64,000 bases of DNA from Ravibacter sp037191015 (GCA_037191015.1 JBBCKD010000014.1:186001-250000), one strand, 5' to 3'. Counted from the stretch's first letter, positions 26,301 through 34,771 are shown. Made by a program: numbers and translations. The notes: generated from the letters alone by a model not told the origin.

Positions 26301-26842
26301 TTCTCATTGGTAGTCGTCCCTTTCTGGGTACCTTTCACCAGGATGCTCACCCCGGGAAGCCCCTGCGCGTTTTCATCCCTGACGATACCGCGGACTACCT
26401 GGTCGGTGGGCGGCGGAATCGCTTCGAAAGAAAGCTGGGGGATCGCTCCCTCCTCCTGCATACGGTTAAGTAACGGTGTAGATATACGACTAACAATTAT
26501 ATGCTTGTCCGATACTTCATAAGAAAGGTGCAGCGGCATCAGCAGCCTGTTCAGCACGACCGACAGTGGCTCTTTCTGGGCTTTGAACGTCACCTTCTGT
26601 GAAGGGTTGACCAGGTTCGAGCTATAGAGAAAATTGATGCCTGTCTGCTTCTCAAGCCTGGTAAAAACGGTCCTTATCTCCTCCTGCTTCACGGATATGG
26701 TTACCCGTCGGTCAAGAAGCTCCTGCGTTCTGGCTTCATGCGCCTGTACTGCACCAAGAAGAACAAAGGATAAGAACGATTGTAAAACAGTGATGCGCAT
26801 AATTTTAACAGCTAACCGGTAGCCACAAGATGGTTTTTCCAT
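23342..26842 (-). CDS. SusC/RagA-family TonB-linked outer-membrane transporter with STN domain
   Basis: About 1166 residues from the ATG at 26842; the open frame extends to 26902, but only through a TTG codon, and the ATG start puts the signal sequence in place. Order of domains: signal peptide, STN domain (VTISVKQEEIRTVFTRLEKQ), carboxypeptidase-D-like regulatory domain (VRGIVRDENAQGLPGVSILV), TonB plug with NIRGNTSINGG and VLKDAASAAIYGARAAYGVI, then a 22-strand-type barrel. The STN domain marks it as a transducer that signals to the FecR/sigma pair encoded immediately upstream. With SusD it should import the product or substrate of the surface and periplasmic enzymes nearby. The fecR-susC intergene contains a strong hairpin. 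Confidence 0.95.
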   Translation of the reverse strand: MEKPSCGYRLAVKIMRITVLQSFLSFVLLGAVQAHEARTQELLDRRVTISVKQEEIRTVFTRLEKQTGINFLYSSNLVNPSQKVTFKAQKEPLSVVLNRLLMPLHLSYEVSDKHIIVSRISTPLLNRMQEEGAIPQLSFEAIPPPTDQVVRGIVRDENAQGLPGVSILVKGTQKGTTTNENGNFELTVDDGSAVLVFSFVGYFTQEKTVGSQTTLEISMQVDNKSLEELVVVGYGAQKKVNLTGAVSTIGSEVLESRPITNLGQGLQGTVSNLNISPGTGSPGQGATFNIRGNTSINGGSPLILVNGIPMDINLLSPNDIESVTVLKDAASAAIYGARAAYGVILVTTKSGKKKDTPSVSVSSIVTSNEPTSRIEFIDTRDRIGYMNEAYMRVNGRPYYDDIMVDAMMAHYNDPSKPSAIIHPSNLNEWTGVANTNWEDILMNKRYPMHQHTASVSGGSGKFDYYSSLSYIYQGGLTNKDLFKEKFNRYNLMTNLNYEVLNWLKVGTKISVNNSNKRYPPNDAHFRNSYPETGTIYQTNVYSTQPLYDPNGKWTHEGSIGNPAQFIKDGGERTRKVNDVWLTGSATLTPIRNMTFNVDYSFNTKSTAEMSYLALIPFYNVNGDVSGYYGGSNPNRVARTNYDDNYYVFNAYGDYANTFGKHYVKLMVGFNQENASYAWTQAERRNLIINDVPYMSLASGERFASDGLNEFAIRGAFSRFNYSYDDKYLLEFNGRYDGTSRFPRSSRFGFFPSVSLGWRVSKEGFMASTSSWLTDLKLRASYGTLGNQLLVDAANNPIFYPYIATLNASEIAYLVNGERPMSVLAPGLVSPTLTWETVSQMNFGIDLSLFMNKLNASFDVYHRDTRNMLTRSQTLPAVLAVTEPQANAADMRTSGFDLNIEWRDKIGEVRYEATVILSDYSAKITKFSNPSGLISDYYVGHNLGEIWGLTTGGLFQTDEEALALDQSNINGRKRQAGDLWMVDLDGDGKITRGAQTLSNPGDMSVIGNSTPRYSYGFRTNWKWKGFDLDLFLQGVAKRELNMSQLYYLTQYSNEWVGISKAAMDYWSPENRDAFFPRPIISGAGDITTVQSRFLQNAAYLRLKQLTFGYTIPVDITRKIGMERIKVFFTGANLWTATKMIRISDPELPGPSSYPLYKSLSLGANINF

Positions 26843-26922
26843 AAATTTGAATGGTTTGTTGGGTCCACAAAATTTGACAAACGATCTCCGGCCCAGTGCC
26901 AATGAGCCCGGAGAACTTTCGG

Positions 26923-26948
26923 ATGCCGGCCGGGAAACCGGCCGGCAT
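26923..26948. promoter_or_regulatory. GC-rich hairpin in susC leader (attenuator or terminator)
   Basis: The 11-bp perfect arms 26923-26933 and 26938-26948 (ATGCCGGCCGG) flank a 4-nt loop (GAAA on plus, TTTC on minus). It lies between the fecR stop (27039) and the susC start (26842). No T-run follows, so control of the fecR-to-susC expression ratio, by processing or attenuation, is at least as likely as full termination. Confidence 0.55.
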
Positions 26949-27038
26949 TCTCTAAAACATGGAGTTATTTTGATATCATAAGTGTCAGGTTTTAGGTTTA
27001 GGAATAGATTTATATCATACAGGAATAGCCGGATCTTT

Positions 27039-28115
27039 TTAATTACAACCTTCTGAATCTATTACAATCTCGCCGTCGACCACTTTATAGGTCGCCCCCA
27101 GGCCCTTACATATCAGCTTTATTTTCTCATATAGCGTCTCGTTGACGAAGGAAGCCGTGATCCTGCAGTCGGACAGCAGGTCTTCGGGGTATCGGATCTC
27201 AATGCCGTAAGCTTTCTCCAGCATACTGAAAATATCCGATACGGGCTTGTCGTCGAAGAAATGTAAAAGTTGTTCATCCGGTATTTCCGGCTTTTCCAGC
27301 TTTTCGAGCGACAGCTGCATTTTATTCCGGTCCAGCACTATCCTTTCGTCCGGATTGACAATCTCCCCTACAGGCTCCGCCCCTTTCCGGTCGCTTATGC
27401 CCGATGCAAAAACCGTTACCCGCCCTGTCCTGACAACAACCTCCGCCTGCTCATCATCGGGAAAAGCCCTGACGTTAAAGCTGGTCCCGAGGACCTTCGT
27501 GGTGAACTCGCTGGCATAAACATAGAACGGGGATTCCCGGTTGGGAACTACCTCGAAAAAGGCTTCGCCCGAAAGGTATATTTCCCGTTTTCCGTTCGTC
27601 CCGAAATCATCCGGATCATACCTGACTCTGCTGTCGGGCGCAAGCAGGACGGTGCTCCCGTCGGGGAGATCTACAGGAAACACGCTCTTCCTGTCGTTTA
27701 TGATCTCCTCGAAACGCGATCTCTCTTCGACCGTCATACTGAACTTCTCATTCCCTTCAACGGTAGCTCCCCGGTATGTCCGCAGCACGCTCCCCGCTAG
27801 GAGAATCAACGCCGCTGCGACCCACCAATATCTGGAAACAAATGTTCTCCATGAACGCCGGTCTACTTCTTCCACGTCGTCTATGCCTTCCTCTATCCTG
27901 TTCCACAATATCTCCTTCCTTTCATTTTCCAGGACCTGCCCAGGAAACCGCTCCGAAGCCATCAGGATCAGCCTCGCTGCCGCCATGGCTTCCCGCCTTT
28001 CCCAGTTGGCCTGCTCATATTCCTTCCACTGTCTGTCTTCTCCTCCTTTTTTCACCAGCCGGACAAAAACCGGGTCGGATAAGAATTCTGCTATGTCGGG
28101 GTCCTGATATTCCAT
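27039..28115 (-). CDS. FecR-family anti-sigma factor / signal transducer
   Basis: About 358 residues from ATG 28115; a TTG four codons upstream is the only alternative. The N-terminal cytoplasmic part (FLSDPVFVRLVKKG...RMEREA-type helices) would hold the sigma factor. One transmembrane segment follows near 95-115 (WWVAAALILLAGSVL). The periplasmic FecR domain has DLPDGSTVLLAPDSRVRYD, LSGEAFFEVVPNRESPFYVYA and TKVLGTSFNVRAF, and a C-terminal domain (VSDIFSMLEKAYGIEI) resembles the secretin/STN-like fold found in Bacteroidota FecR. Placed between sigma factor and SusC, it should relay occupancy of the STN transporter to the sigma factor. Confidence 0.93.
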   Translation of the reverse strand: MEYQDPDIAEFLSDPVFVRLVKKGGEDRQWKEYEQANWERREAMAAARLILMASERFPGQVLENERKEILWNRIEEGIDDVEEVDRRSWRTFVSRYWWVAAALILLAGSVLRTYRGATVEGNEKFSMTVEERSRFEEIINDRKSVFPVDLPDGSTVLLAPDSRVRYDPDDFGTNGKREIYLSGEAFFEVVPNRESPFYVYASEFTTKVLGTSFNVRAFPDDEQAEVVVRTGRVTVFASGISDRKGAEPVGEIVNPDERIVLDRNKMQLSLEKLEKPEIPDEQLLHFFDDKPVSDIFSMLEKAYGIEIRYPEDLLSDCRITASFVNETLYEKIKLICKGLGATYKVVDGEIVIDSEGCN

Positions 28116-28357
28116 CTTTACAATCAAAAAAATGTTGTGGGGGCCTTCTTTAAAAGTACCAAAGAGGCAATTGCCGGATTTAACTCACAACTCTTTATTT
28201 TTTTTAATGTGACTGAAGATAAAATTACCATAAGCTGCATTGCCACATTGACTCATTGCCAGGGTTATTCCGAAACGGTATTAATATACGTCAAACAATT
28301 TTATGTTTGTCTTATGCATTACCGGAGAAGATTCTTAAAACGGGGAAAAGCAGGGAA

Positions 28358-28954
28358 CTACCCCCTGAAAAGAAGAAACAACAGGGGAAGCAGGTACATG
28401 ACATGCCGCAATTTATAAATCGAACGCTGAAGCAGGTTGCGGACCGATTGCTCGTTCATTTCCATAATCTGCGCGATGCTGCTGTAGTCGAAACCTTCAA
28501 AGAAATACAGGCGTATCGCCTCCAGCTGCCGCGGCGACAGTTCAAGAAGTGCGGCCCGCAGTACTTTCAGCTGGTATTGCTCCGATTCGCTTTCCATCAA
28601 CTGCATCTCGATCGAGGGCTCCTGCTGACGGCCTGACAGGAAATCGGACTGTTCGAGCCTCTCCATGAGCACATCTTTTCCCGACAGCCTCACGATCTGC
28701 CGCCTCAGGCTGCGGAATAAATAGTATTTGATCGAAGTAGTATCCGACAAGCGCTCCCTGCTTTGCCAGAGCGTGACAAAAAGATCCTGTATGGCATCTT
28801 CTACGATATACCGCTCGTTCGTAATGTGAAAGCCGTAATTGTAAAGCACTCCTGCATATCGTTCATACATTTCTGCAAACGCACGCCTATCCCCCGATTT
28901 GAAGCGAAGCCACAAGCCGGGTTCCAGTTCAGTCTCTGTAGAATAAAGGCTCAT
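28358..28954 (-). CDS. ECF RNA polymerase sigma factor
   Basis: 198 residues. Region 2 is seen as EMYERYAGVLYNYGFHIT...VEDAIQDLFVTLWQSRERL, and region 4 as LSPRQLEAIRLYFFEGFDYSSIAQIMEMNEQSVRNLLQRS. The tail is a short hydrophobic run (VMYLLPLLFLLFRG), which recurs in many Bacteroidota sigma factors of this group and may mediate anti-sigma or membrane contact. First gene of the sigma-FecR-SusC-SusD cascade; 242 bases separate it from fecR, enough for a separate promoter there. It should direct transcription of the transporter genes when FecR releases it. Confidence 0.93.
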   Translation of the reverse strand: MSLYSTETELEPGLWLRFKSGDRRAFAEMYERYAGVLYNYGFHITNERYIVEDAIQDLFVTLWQSRERLSDTTSIKYYLFRSLRRQIVRLSGKDVLMERLEQSDFLSGRQQEPSIEMQLMESESEQYQLKVLRAALLELSPRQLEAIRLYFFEGFDYSSIAQIMEMNEQSVRNLLQRSIYKLRHVMYLLPLLFLLFRG

Positions 28955-29231
28955 ATATGCAGTCTTCCGATTTTTTGGCCAACTTATTCAATACACATTC
29001 AGCTATTCAAAAAAATTATGGACAAGCTCGATTTCTCCTGCCAGATCAATATCCTGCCGGGAAAAGAAGCGAAATATTATATCACAAAAACGAAAGAAAA
29101 GAGAAGAAAATCCGGCAGGAAAAACTAGCAGTTCCCTGATTGACTCTCTTTTCCCTATCTCACCAACAAAATAACATTTAAAGTTTAAAAACAAATCCGG
29201 CCCCGATACCGCGGAGCGTTATCAGGCCTTC

Positions 29232-31574
29232 TTACCTGTTGCCGAACCAGTCCAGGACAGTAGCCTTCATTCCTGCAGAAAACCTGTTATAATCGTCAGG
29301 GTATACCGGCGCCAGGTTTCTTTCTTTCCCATAGAGCCTGTATATGCCTTTAGCCTTTTCAACACTGGCTGCCACGTCCGGCTTCAGGTTATCTTTGTCC
29401 CACAGGGGCGCTATAACCAACACCGGGCGTGGGGCGACAGACGCCATGATATGCTGAAAATCAAAAGGAAGCCTGTCCTTTTGACCTGAAAAAAGGCCCA
29501 GCCTGGGCAACAGGCCATGCAGGTGCGCATAGGTCTTCATAACGACATCCGAACGGGCAGGCATTTCCGGAGAAAAGGGCGTCACGCCGCATACCGATAC
29601 TACACCCGCTATACGATCGTCCAGGGCCGCGCTTAACAGGCCGACAGTGCCGCCAAGCGCATAGCCGGCCGTGTAGATCCTCTCTTTATCAAGGAACACG
29701 ATGTTTTGCAGCGCGTCTACCGCGCCCCTGACGTCCTCTACCATTTTACCCATTTTCGACCATTCAGGGTAACGCTCGTAAAAGCGGGTGCCTTCCTCGA
29801 TCCTGTTGCCGCACCCCAGCATATCAAACGAAAAAACAGCGTATCCCTTCGCTACCAGGCTTTCAAAAAATGACTGTATTTCATGATCGCGCCCTATGGT
29901 TCCAAAACCTTTCGAATAATCGAATTCGTGCAAGTAAATTACGACAGGCAGGCTTTTACCGTTCCCCGTTGCGCCCCCGGCCGGGTAATACAGGTAACCG
30001 AACAGGTTGTCTCCGAAGCCATGGTACGGGCTTACCGGCATGACCTTCATCCTGCCGCTTTCCCGCGGGCGCTGAATGAAGCTGCCGAAGCTGTCTTCTC
30101 CTGCACCAGCATTTTTCAGGGAAACCGGCCCCGGGTTGACGACGCCGGGAGGTTTTTTGCCCAACACCCACCCGATCTGCGATTTAACCACTTCTTTTTC
30201 CGCTTCCCATTCGCGCAGGGAAACACCGGTAAAGCCACCGGATTTCACCCCGCTTTTCTCCCTGCTGCGGGGCATATCGGCCCTCATCCGGCCTGCATCG
30301 TTCTTTTTTAGCCAGCCTTCAAAAGAGTAAGGATAATTGAGCCTGTTCTCCGGCTTCGTCTGCGATCTTCCGAATACGTAGTCGAAAAAATCGACATAAT
30401 CCTCGATATCCCGGGCACTTACGCTGTGCTTTCCCTGGCGCGACCTGATCGCAAGCCTGCTGTCGTCCCCCAGGAACTGGTATACCCTGCGGGCATCCAG
30501 GAACGCCTGCTCTATCCCCCACGGATTGCTGGCTACCTCGTTGATCGCGGTGCTCAGCATGAGTCCCCTGGGTGCTACAAGTGCCATAAAAGAATTCTGA
30601 TCAACCGGCAGGCGATCTTCCCTTCCTGTAAAATACCGTAGCCTGGGATGAAACCAGGACGGCTGGGCGCAGGTAAGAAGCGCCACGTCCTCAACGTCGT
30701 AGGGATATGTGCAATACCTCCACGGGAGCTCTCCGCCGGTTCCCGAGCTGCTGGTATTAACAGCGGCTATCCTTTCATCGAGCGCTGCGGCCATCAATGA
30801 CATCTTACCATTCCTGGAATGACCGGTCAGCGCGATCTTTTCCTTGTCGACAAAAGGCTGGGAAAACAGGAAATCAACCGCTCTCGAAGTTCCGTAAACC
30901 CTTCTCATCAACCTGGAAAAATCGTATTCCGGCCACCAGATACCGGCATACTCTTCGGTATCGTCTTTTGCGTCTGCGGCCGCATACACGCAGCCGACAT
31001 ATCCTCTTCTCACTGCGATCTGCGCCCATTCCCTGTGATTCCATTGCGTCAGGAAAACCGGGAAAGGCCCTTCTCCCGGGGGGATCATCAACTCTACGGT
31101 GAGCCTGGCGCGGTTGGAAGGACCGAACGACAGCTCGACCGTGCTCAGCGTTACGGCGCCTTCTTTCCGCTCACTGAGCACGCGCGACCGAAGATTGTCG
31201 GGAGGTGGCGGGCAGCTTCCCAGAATATAGTAGCGAAGCTGCTCCTTCATCCGGTTACGTTTTTCCTCCCATTGCCCGGGCGTAGTTACGGGAATACTCC
31301 TGGTCCCCTCGTCGATAAGCAGCGGGTCAGGAAGAAAAGGAATGGAAGGCAGCCGATCAAAATCCGGCGGAAGCTCTCCTGTCCTTTTTACCCAATCCCG
31401 GAAGGTCACATCCACGGCGGAAACGTTGCCCTTCCCTGTTTCATCTTCCGGCAAAACACGCAGGACCCAGTCCCGGATTTCCTTCCGGCGGGTCGAATCG
31501 GGGCCGGCGTTCAACCAAAAAGGGGTTGCGCCCGATAAGGTCAGGATAAACAGCAGGCGTATTTTCATATACAT
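29232..31574 (-). CDS. Secreted tandem alpha/beta-hydrolase (esterase-like, CE15-like N-half)
   Basis: 780 residues with a signal peptide ending near WLNAG. Two alpha/beta-hydrolase domains are apparent. The first (about 100-400) has TGHSRNGK with nucleophile S253 in the G-x-S-R-x-G-K context typical of glucuronoyl esterase-like CE15 enzymes, plus CVYAAADAKDD and a C-terminal RQGKHSV. The second (about 520-775) resembles dienelactone hydrolase/peptidase S9-like folds (VVIYLHEFDYSKGFG, VFSFDMLGCG), but its elbow reads AGYALGG with A639 where Ser is expected, so it may be non-catalytic. Transcribed toward the sigma gene with a 277-base gap. Probable role: deacylation or ester cleavage of a polymeric substrate. 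Confidence 0.75.
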   Translation of the reverse strand: MYMKIRLLFILTLSGATPFWLNAGPDSTRRKEIRDWVLRVLPEDETGKGNVSAVDVTFRDWVKRTGELPPDFDRLPSIPFLPDPLLIDEGTRSIPVTTPGQWEEKRNRMKEQLRYYILGSCPPPPDNLRSRVLSERKEGAVTLSTVELSFGPSNRARLTVELMIPPGEGPFPVFLTQWNHREWAQIAVRRGYVGCVYAAADAKDDTEEYAGIWWPEYDFSRLMRRVYGTSRAVDFLFSQPFVDKEKIALTGHSRNGKMSLMAAALDERIAAVNTSSSGTGGELPWRYCTYPYDVEDVALLTCAQPSWFHPRLRYFTGREDRLPVDQNSFMALVAPRGLMLSTAINEVASNPWGIEQAFLDARRVYQFLGDDSRLAIRSRQGKHSVSARDIEDYVDFFDYVFGRSQTKPENRLNYPYSFEGWLKKNDAGRMRADMPRSREKSGVKSGGFTGVSLREWEAEKEVVKSQIGWVLGKKPPGVVNPGPVSLKNAGAGEDSFGSFIQRPRESGRMKVMPVSPYHGFGDNLFGYLYYPAGGATGNGKSLPVVIYLHEFDYSKGFGTIGRDHEIQSFFESLVAKGYAVFSFDMLGCGNRIEEGTRFYERYPEWSKMGKMVEDVRGAVDALQNIVFLDKERIYTAGYALGGTVGLLSAALDDRIAGVVSVCGVTPFSPEMPARSDVVMKTYAHLHGLLPRLGLFSGQKDRLPFDFQHIMASVAPRPVLVIAPLWDKDNLKPDVAASVEKAKGIYRLYGKERNLAPVYPDDYNRFSAGMKATVLDWFGNR

Positions 31575-31727
31575 TTTTAAGCAGGTTTAGATAAGCCTTA
31601 CAGCCCGGCTTACAGGCCTTCGAGCCTTACTCTAGTTATATAAGAGCACACAGAATGTTTCAGATACCCGGAAAATTCTTAAAACACAAAACTTTTTACC
31701 TACCTTAGAGCTCCTAAACCGACTCCT

Positions 31728-33146
31728 ATGAACGACTTCTCTCCGCAGGAAAATGAAATGCGCCGCGAGCTGGGGCTGCTTGATGCCACTATGCTTGTAG
31801 CCGGATCCATGATCGGGTCCGGGATTTTTATTGTCAGCTCCGATATCGTGCGAAACGTCGGCAGCGCCGGCTGGCTGATCTTTGTATGGGCCCTTACGGG
31901 TGTCATCACCCTGATCGCGGCCTTAAGCTACGGCGAGCTGTCGTCTATGTTCCCCAATGCCGGCGGGCAATACGTATACCTGAGAGCGGCCTATGGCAGG
32001 CTGGTTGCTTTCCTTTATGGCTGGTCACTGTTTATGGTGATCCAGACCGGAACGATCGCAGCGGTGGGCGTGGCTTTTGCAAAATTTACCGCCTATTTAT
32101 TCCCGGCAGTCGGAGAAAATGTTATCCTGTTCGATGCGGGGATTACCAAAATCACCGCCGCGCAGATATTGGCCATTTCCTCGATCATCCTGCTTTCCTG
32201 GCTGAACAGCCGTAGCGTCAAAAGCGGGAAAATAACGCAGACCATTTTCACGATTGTAAAAATCCTGTCGCTGGGCGGACTCATCGTGCTCGGGCTGACG
32301 GCCGGTTTTAAAGCAGAAATATGGCAATCCAACTGGACCGATGCCTGGAAAAGCATGCGTTGGGACATTGATACGCAATCTGCCGTACCCCTGGCCGGCA
32401 CTGCCGTTTTTGCCGGTATCGTGTCGGCTATGGTCGGCACCATTTTCTCAAGCGACGCATGGAACAACGTTACTTTTATTGCAGGCGAAATCAAGAATCC
32501 AAGGAAAAACGTGGGGTTGGCCCTCTTCCTGGGCGTCCTTATTGTGACCATCATTTATCTTTTAACCAACCTGATGTACCTGGCCACGCTTTCCCTGCAG
32601 GAGATAGCGTTCGCCCCTTCCGACCGCGTTGCCATCGCGGCTGCCCTGAAAATATTCGGTGCGACGGGCACGGCAGTTATCGCCGTGATGGTAATGATCT
32701 CGACCTTCGGCTGTAATAACGGCCTTATCCTTTCGGGGGCGCGGGTCTATTATACTATGGCAAAAGACGGGCTCTTTTTTGAAAAGGCGGGAAAACTGAA
32801 CCGTAACGAAGTACCCGGATGGGGTCTTTGGATACAATGCGTATGGGCCTCTGTCCTGTGCCTCACCGGCCGATACGGAGACCTGCTCAACTACGTCATC
32901 TTTGTCGTGCTCATTTTCTATGCCCTTACCATTGCCGCCGTTTTTATCCTGCGGAAAAAATACCCGGATATGGAACGGCCCTACAAGGCCCTGGGCTACC
33001 CGGTTGTTCCGTTCCTGTACGTGGTGACAGCGCTCACCATAGGCATAGGATTACTGATCTACCAGCCGACCTATACCTGGCCGGGGTTTGTTATTATTCT
33101 GCTGGGTATCCCTGTTTTTATGATCTGGAACCGCGGGAATCGGTAG
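31728..33146 (+). CDS. APC-superfamily amino acid permease
   Basis: 472 residues, about 12 hydrophobic segments. The start ELGLLDATMLVAGSMIGSGIFIVSS is the classic first helix of the amino acid-polyamine-organocation family, including the GSMIGSGIF substrate-binding break. GELSSMFPNAGGQYVYLRAAYG and GSDAW-type SSDAWNNVTFIAGEIKNPRKNVG follow. It should import an amino acid or related cation across the inner membrane; the substrate is not determinable. It is divergent from the tandem hydrolase gene and followed 70 bases later by the toxin-antitoxin pair. Confidence 0.9.
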   Translation: MNDFSPQENEMRRELGLLDATMLVAGSMIGSGIFIVSSDIVRNVGSAGWLIFVWALTGVITLIAALSYGELSSMFPNAGGQYVYLRAAYGRLVAFLYGWSLFMVIQTGTIAAVGVAFAKFTAYLFPAVGENVILFDAGITKITAAQILAISSIILLSWLNSRSVKSGKITQTIFTIVKILSLGGLIVLGLTAGFKAEIWQSNWTDAWKSMRWDIDTQSAVPLAGTAVFAGIVSAMVGTIFSSDAWNNVTFIAGEIKNPRKNVGLALFLGVLIVTIIYLLTNLMYLATLSLQEIAFAPSDRVAIAAALKIFGATGTAVIAVMVMISTFGCNNGLILSGARVYYTMAKDGLFFEKAGKLNRNEVPGWGLWIQCVWASVLCLTGRYGDLLNYVIFVVLIFYALTIAAVFILRKKYPDMERPYKALGYPVVPFLYVVTALTIGIGLLIYQPTYTWPGFVIILLGIPVFMIWNRGNR

Positions 33147-33158
33147 TAGTTACAACGC

Positions 33159-33190
33159 ATACCTATATATAATATTTATTGGTATATTTG
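33159..33190 (+). promoter_or_regulatory. Candidate parDE promoter/operator
   Basis: TATATTTG at 33183-33190 is an exact match to the Bacteroidota -7 element TAnnTTTG and sits 26 bases ahead of the antitoxin ATG. An inverted pair ATACC (33159-33163) and GGTAT (33181-33185) around an AT-rich core overlaps it and could be the site where ParD autorepresses. No clear -33 element is seen. Confidence 0.4.
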
Positions 33191-33216
33191 TTTTACGAAA
33201 TAAACTAATAAATAAC

Positions 33217-33450
33217 ATGTCCAGGAACACGAGCGTCACTATAGGTCCGCACTTAGAAAACTTTATCAACCAGCAAATACAGAAAGGGCGGTATGGTTCG
33301 GCAAGTGAAGCGATACGCGCTGCGCTACGCCTGTTGGAAGAACAGGAAACCAAGCTGGAAGCACTACGGCAGGCGCTTATTGAAGGCGAAGAGAGCGGTA
33401 GGTCGGACTATTCGCTTGGCGGATTGATTAAAGAATTGAACGAAGAATAA
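33217..33450 (+). CDS. parD: ParD-family antitoxin (type II)
   Basis: 77 residues, the usual ParD size. The N-terminal ribbon-helix-helix is visible as TSVTIGPHLENFINQQIQKGRYGSASEAIRAALRLLEEQE, and the acidic, likely disordered tail binds and neutralises the toxin. The toxin frame begins four bases after its stop, giving the standard antitoxin-first order and one transcript. It should also repress its own promoter, where an AT-rich inverted pair is present. Confidence 0.92.
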   Translation: MSRNTSVTIGPHLENFINQQIQKGRYGSASEAIRAALRLLEEQETKLEALRQALIEGEESGRSDYSLGGLIKELNEE

Positions 33451-33453
33451 GAC

Positions 33454-33750
33454 TTGGCTTTTTTCCTCACCCGCAAGGCAAAAACTGATCTGAAAGATAT
33501 TGCCCGCTACACCCAAAAAGAATGGGGAATTAGGCAAAGAGACATTTATCTGTCAATAATTGATCGTGCCTTCCGTCTCTTATCCGACTTCCCGGAAAAA
33601 GGTCAGAGCTGCGATTACATCCGGAATGGATATTTAAAATACTATGTAGGAAAACACATTGTATTTTACTGTATAGTATCACCCTCGGAAGATATTGAAA
33701 TTGTCCGTATCCTGCATCAGAGCATGGATATTAGAAGGCAGTTTTACTGA
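33454..33750 (+). CDS. parE: ParE/RelE-superfamily toxin
   Basis: 98 residues starting at TTG 33454, three bases after the antitoxin stop; no ATG is available early enough to keep the first strand. The sequence FFLTRKAKTDLKDIARYTQKEWG...YLSIIDRAFRLLSDFPEKGQ and KYYVGKHIVFYCIV...IVRILHQSMDIRRQF matches the ParE fold with its conserved RILHxxMD C-terminus. ParE toxins usually poison gyrase; RelE-type mRNA cleavage is less likely given the motif set. Possibly a stabilising module beside the polysaccharide locus. Confidence 0.9.
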   Translation: MAFFLTRKAKTDLKDIARYTQKEWGIRQRDIYLSIIDRAFRLLSDFPEKGQSCDYIRNGYLKYYVGKHIVFYCIVSPSEDIEIVRILHQSMDIRRQFY

Positions 33751-33777
33751 GCACTTTGCAGTACCTGCATACTTCAT

Positions 33778-34650
33778 CTAACGTACATGCCTCCTGCGAA
33801 ATGCCTCAGGCGTCATGCCCGCAGCTTTCTTAAACGATCTTGAAAAGTAAGAGTTGTCCTTGTAATTGAGCTTATAGGCGATTTCGGAGACGCTCAGGTC
33901 CACGTTGATCAGCAGCCTCTTTGCTTCCAGGATAATCCTGTCGCGGATCAGCTGTCCGGCCTGAACCCCCAGTTGTTCCTTACAAAGGGCGTTCAGATGA
34001 TTGGGCGTTATACTCAAAAGCGCAGCATACTCGCCGGGAAGGCGCAGCGTCAGGAAATGCTGCCCGATCAGCTTCTGGTAGTTCCTGAGCCATGAATTTC
34101 CTTTTGGAAGCGCACCCGTTTCTTTTCCTGTTTCTACGTTATCCTGTACGATAATAAAAACCTGAAGCAGCAGGGTGCGGATAAGATCATTCCGGAACCG
34201 GGGAGAAAAACCTGCCGTATCTATGATCTTTTCAAACAGGAGGCTAACCTCCGCTCCCGTTGCTCCAGCCAGGTTAAGGACACTATTTTCCGGCTGTCCC
34301 TGCAGAAAAGTGAATGAATCCAGGTAGTCCTGCCTGAGCAGGAACGATCTGAAAAAAGCCTCGGAAAAATTCACGATATAGCCTTCCATCTTTCCTGCAA
34401 AATTCCAGGAGTGCACTTGTCCGGGAACCATGAAATAAACCTGGTGGGGCCTCACATCAAAATGGTGGAAGTCGATTGTATGCCTGCCGCCTCCCTCGGT
34501 AAAGAAAAGCAAATGGTAGAAGCTATGCCGGTGGGGAGCGGCAAGGTTGGAATAGCGGTTCAGGTACTCCGAGAACCTGCTGACCAGTATGTCCTCTTCT
34601 CTGTTTCCGGATAAAGTGCAGATGTCGATTTTTGGGATTTCGGCGGACAT
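33778..34650 (-). CDS. AraC-family transcriptional regulator
   Basis: 290 residues. The N-terminal cupin-like sensing half contains HRHSFYHLLFFTEGGGRHTIDF and VRPHQVYFMVPGQVHSW. The C-terminal double helix-turn-helix runs from about 190 (ITPNHLNALCKEQLG) to VSEIAYKLNYKDNSYFSRSFKKAAGMTPEAFRRRH, the AraC consensus. Convergent with parE (28-base gap). Its target is unknown: it stands alone, and the nearest downstream genes are the methyltransferase and polysaccharide cluster on the same strand beyond an AT-rich region. Confidence 0.92.
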   Translation of the reverse strand: MSAEIPKIDICTLSGNREEDILVSRFSEYLNRYSNLAAPHRHSFYHLLFFTEGGGRHTIDFHHFDVRPHQVYFMVPGQVHSWNFAGKMEGYIVNFSEAFFRSFLLRQDYLDSFTFLQGQPENSVLNLAGATGAEVSLLFEKIIDTAGFSPRFRNDLIRTLLLQVFIIVQDNVETGKETGALPKGNSWLRNYQKLIGQHFLTLRLPGEYAALLSITPNHLNALCKEQLGVQAGQLIRDRIILEAKRLLINVDLSVSEIAYKLNYKDNSYFSRSFKKAAGMTPEAFRRRHVR

Positions 34651-34771
34651 GCAGTCATACTATGTCTTTGTGTGGTAAAAGTACACAAGAATGTATTAAC
34701 AAATAGTGGATTTGTAAAGATCAAAGAGATAGGGATAAGAGGACTACCGCACCCCGATTAAAAGTCCACTC

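Noticed and set aside
23342..26902. Longer SusC start at 26902
   Set aside because: It is a TTG with 20 extra residues before an ordinary ATG-led signal region; ATG 26842 preferred.
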